Shown here: positions 4,598 through 6,114 of the stretch, one piece after another
How positions within the stretch are numbered: the first letter of the stretch is position 1
How the letters are laid out: every line of letters begins with the position of its first letter
NCBI GenBank assembly: GCA_023263465.1
Contig: JALQWV010000140.1
Span: forward strand, 1-6,114
Source: Ilumatobacteraceae bacterium
GTDB taxonomy: Bacteria; Actinomycetota; Acidimicrobiia; Acidimicrobiales; Ilumatobacteraceae
Length of the DNA: 6,114 nucleotides
Reading direction: 5' to 3'
Program-made: the position numbers and the translations under genes
Notes under the pieces: generated by a model
Database searches by the model: none
What the model saw: the letters and a program-made list of their open reading frames with translations, nothing else
Told to the model about the DNA's origin: nothing

Positions 4598-5593
4598 ATG
4601 TCCGACGCACCAGCACCAGAATCACTCGAAGATCTGCTTATTGAGGAAGTCTCCAGTGGAGGCGACGCTGATAAGGCACGACAAAGGAGTGAGCAGGTAA
4701 GAAGTGAAAATCTTGTGGCCGCAAAGTTTTGGGGTCCAATTCAATTTCGAATTGTGTTCACATTTGCGTTTTTTACTGTGGTCTGGGTGGGAGTGATTTT
4801 TGCTGGAGTGAATGGTGTCATTCCGTTGTGGCTCTGCCTCGTAATGAATTCGATCGTTGCGTCAACCTTTTACATGCCAATGCATGAAGCAGCTCACAAA
4901 AACATTTGGGGTAAGAGTTCGCGTGGGCGTTGGGTGGAAGAAGCAATAGGGATTGCAAGCTCCGTACCAACGGGAATTAACTTCTCATCACATTGCGCCA
5001 GCCACATGCGTCATCACGCTTTCACAAATGATCCACAACGTGATCCGGATCACTTCACCGATGGAAAACTCTCCGAACTTCCAAAGAAGTTTTACGGAAT
5101 GACCATGTTGTATTCATTTCTCCCTATTTTCGCCTTAGTAAGTCCTAGTCGCATTCTTCTGCCAAAGCAGTTTCAACGTCTTTTTGAAGGTGGGCAGGGA
5201 AGTGACAGGGAAGGAAAATCGCAACTTCGTTTCTGGTTACTTTCGACCACTGTTCTTGTTATCTGTATCGCAACAGGAAATGGAGCGGTGGCTTTGCTTG
5301 CGTGGTGGCTACCTGCACGCATTCAATTGATGTGGTTGATGTTCATTTTTGCTTGGTATCCACATCACCCGGCCAGCGAAACAAGCAGATATCGACACAC
5401 GCGCGTTGCGGTGTTTCGCGGGTCTGGCTTACTCATTCGCGGTCACGACCATCATGCGATGCACCACCTCTTTCCGCGCGTTCCGCATTATCGATTGAAA
5501 GCGTTGTGGCGAGAACTTTCAGCAGAAATGGTTCAGCGAGGAGTGCGCGCAGAGGGTAGAGCACTTCATGCCACTGGGCCAGTCATTTGGTAG
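4598..5593 (+). CDS. Membrane fatty-acid-desaturase-type di-iron enzyme
   Basis: This 331-residue protein has the three histidine boxes of integral-membrane desaturases/hydroxylases: H96-EAA-H100, H136-MR-H139-H140 (preceded by H132), and H283-D-H285-H286-AM-H289-H290. Additional histidines occur in WYPHHP (256-257). Together they hold a non-haem di-iron centre on the cytoplasmic face. Hydrophobic segments lie at about 48-72, 76-94, 165-182, 212-228 and 231-253. The first 45 residues are acidic and soluble. The family inserts double bonds in acyl lipids or hydroxylates/ketolates carotenoids and sterol-like lipids, using O2 and a ferredoxin or similar donor. The HxxxH-HxxHH-HxxHH set does not decide between a fatty acid and another lipid substrate. 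It starts at ATG 4598 behind a leaderless -10. Its 3' end overlaps the convergent GNAT gene by 28 bp. No electron-donor gene is nearby. Confidence 0.88.
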   Translation: MSDAPAPESLEDLLIEEVSSGGDADKARQRSEQVRSENLVAAKFWGPIQFRIVFTFAFFTVVWVGVIFAGVNGVIPLWLCLVMNSIVASTFYMPMHEAAHKNIWGKSSRGRWVEEAIGIASSVPTGINFSSHCASHMRHHAFTNDPQRDPDHFTDGKLSELPKKFYGMTMLYSFLPIFALVSPSRILLPKQFQRLFEGGQGSDREGKSQLRFWLLSTTVLVICIATGNGAVALLAWWLPARIQLMWLMFIFAWYPHHPASETSRYRHTRVAVFRGSGLLIRGHDHHAMHHLFPRVPHYRLKALWRELSAEMVQRGVRAEGRALHATGPVIW

Positions 5594-6084
5594 GTCAGAC
5601 CAGTCGCGGAAGTAGATCCGTCTGGGCATGAATCCGTAGAGTTGCCCATCAAAGTAAATCCAGCACGTTCTGCGGTACGCCGTGAAGCAGTGTTCGTTTC
5701 GGCAATAGTCGCTTGCAGCGTATGCGCCTTGCCAATTCTTCGTGCGAGCGTAGGAATGATTCGTAGTGCTGTAGATGCTGCACCAGATTTTCTGCCCCAT
5801 GGAGCAACCCAATAACCAATGCTTGCGATGCCATTAATCACATGGTGTATCCCGATCATGCCAACGGGTTCTTGTGAGCGAGAATCGACGATTGCCCAAG
5901 CTGCAAGTTCGCCATTCTTGTCTCTAATAAACGATTCGGCATGTTCGCGGGTGTACGGACGCGGGACTTTTGTCCAGCGTTGAACTTCTTCGTCCTGGCA
6001 AGCCGTATAAATCCATTCGGCATCGGACGATTCAAGATTGCGTAGATGGTGAGAGAGCAAGTCAAAGTAGATCTGATTGATCAT
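5566..6084 (-). CDS. GNAT-family N-acetyltransferase (RimJ/RimL-like)
   Basis: From ATG 6084 this is a 172-residue protein. HLRNLESSDAEWIYTAC (13-29) is the usual N-terminal strand-helix. Then come TREHAESFI, AAWAIVD, and GMIGIHHV with ASIGYWVAP (75-95, strands 4-5). The acetyl-CoA loop R98-K-S-G101-A-A103 fits the Q/R-x-x-G-x-G/A motif A. ATIAETNTASRRTAERAGF (125-143) is the classic motif B region of RimJ/RimL-type enzymes. It probably transfers acetyl from acetyl-CoA to an amino group of a protein or small molecule; the substrate is unknown. The start is uncertain: no Shine-Dalgarno and no TANNNT at -12 precede ATG 6084, and the frame stays open to the window edge, so the true start may lie beyond 6114. 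It converges on the desaturase gene with a 28-bp overlap. Confidence 0.85.
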   Translation of the reverse strand: MINQIYFDLLSHHLRNLESSDAEWIYTACQDEEVQRWTKVPRPYTREHAESFIRDKNGELAAWAIVDSRSQEPVGMIGIHHVINGIASIGYWVAPWGRKSGAASTALRIIPTLARRIGKAHTLQATIAETNTASRRTAERAGFTLMGNSTDSCPDGSTSATGLTYQMTGPVA

Positions 6085-6114
6085 CGTGTCATCAGTGACG
6101 GTTTCGCCAACCTT

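Noticed and set aside
5519..5834. Minus-strand open frames overlapping the GNAT gene
   Set aside because: They are alternative frames of the clearly conserved acetyltransferase, with no recognisable protein content.
1..6114. CRISPR arrays, tRNA genes, insertion sequences, toxin-antitoxin pairs or phage genes
   Set aside because: By eye I found no short regularly spaced repeats, tRNA-like cloverleaf with TTCGANTC-type arm, transposase motifs or terminal inverted repeats.

Overview
The window looks like ordinary chromosomal DNA of a mid-GC bacterium, most probably an actinobacterium (an Acidimicrobiia-like or freshwater/marine lineage is my guess). The evidence is indirect. First genes of transcription units mostly lack a Shine-Dalgarno sequence and instead have a TANNNT -10 element exactly 6 nt before the start codon, the signature of leaderless mRNAs, which are common in actinobacteria. 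GTG and TTG starts are used, and one fragment resembles the PPOX/F420-type flavoprotein family common in that phylum. No rRNA or other taxonomic marker is present, so this stays an inference.

Left part (1-660): two copies of the 3' end of a ybaK/prolyl-tRNA-deacylase-like gene flank a small helix-hairpin-helix protein gene that resembles the C-terminal domain of RNA polymerase alpha. The copies are 90/108 identical, most differences are synonymous, and both lose their upstream reading frame. This suggests a recombination or insertion scar at the end of ybaK. Next (661-2487) is a long amidohydrolase of the YtcJ/amidohydrolase-3 type with an unusual Cys/His-containing tail.

Centre (2498-3845): a soxR gene with the complete [2Fe-2S] cysteine motif is divergent from a small operon. 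The intergenic region holds an 18-bp sox box (CCTCAA-N6-TTGAGG) inside a promoter with a 19-bp spacer, the geometry of the E. coli soxS promoter. The controlled operon starts with a muconolactone-isomerase-like ferredoxin-fold protein (TTG start, good Shine-Dalgarno). An ATGA overlap couples it to the N-terminal part of a PPOX-type flavin-binding protein, whose C-terminal half is missing where it runs into a convergent YciI-like gene. This local redox-stress regulon is the most interesting part of the window.

Right part (3840-6114): divergent promoters serve the YciI-like gene (minus strand) and a two-membrane-segment small protein (plus strand). The latter is followed by a DUF1801/YdhG-like protein and a membrane fatty-acid-desaturase-type di-iron enzyme, which has its own leaderless -10. 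A GNAT acetyltransferase converges from the right edge and overlaps the desaturase end by 28 bp. Genes are tightly packed and no intergenic gap reaches 300 bases. I saw no tRNA, rRNA, CRISPR array, insertion sequence or convincing intrinsic terminator.
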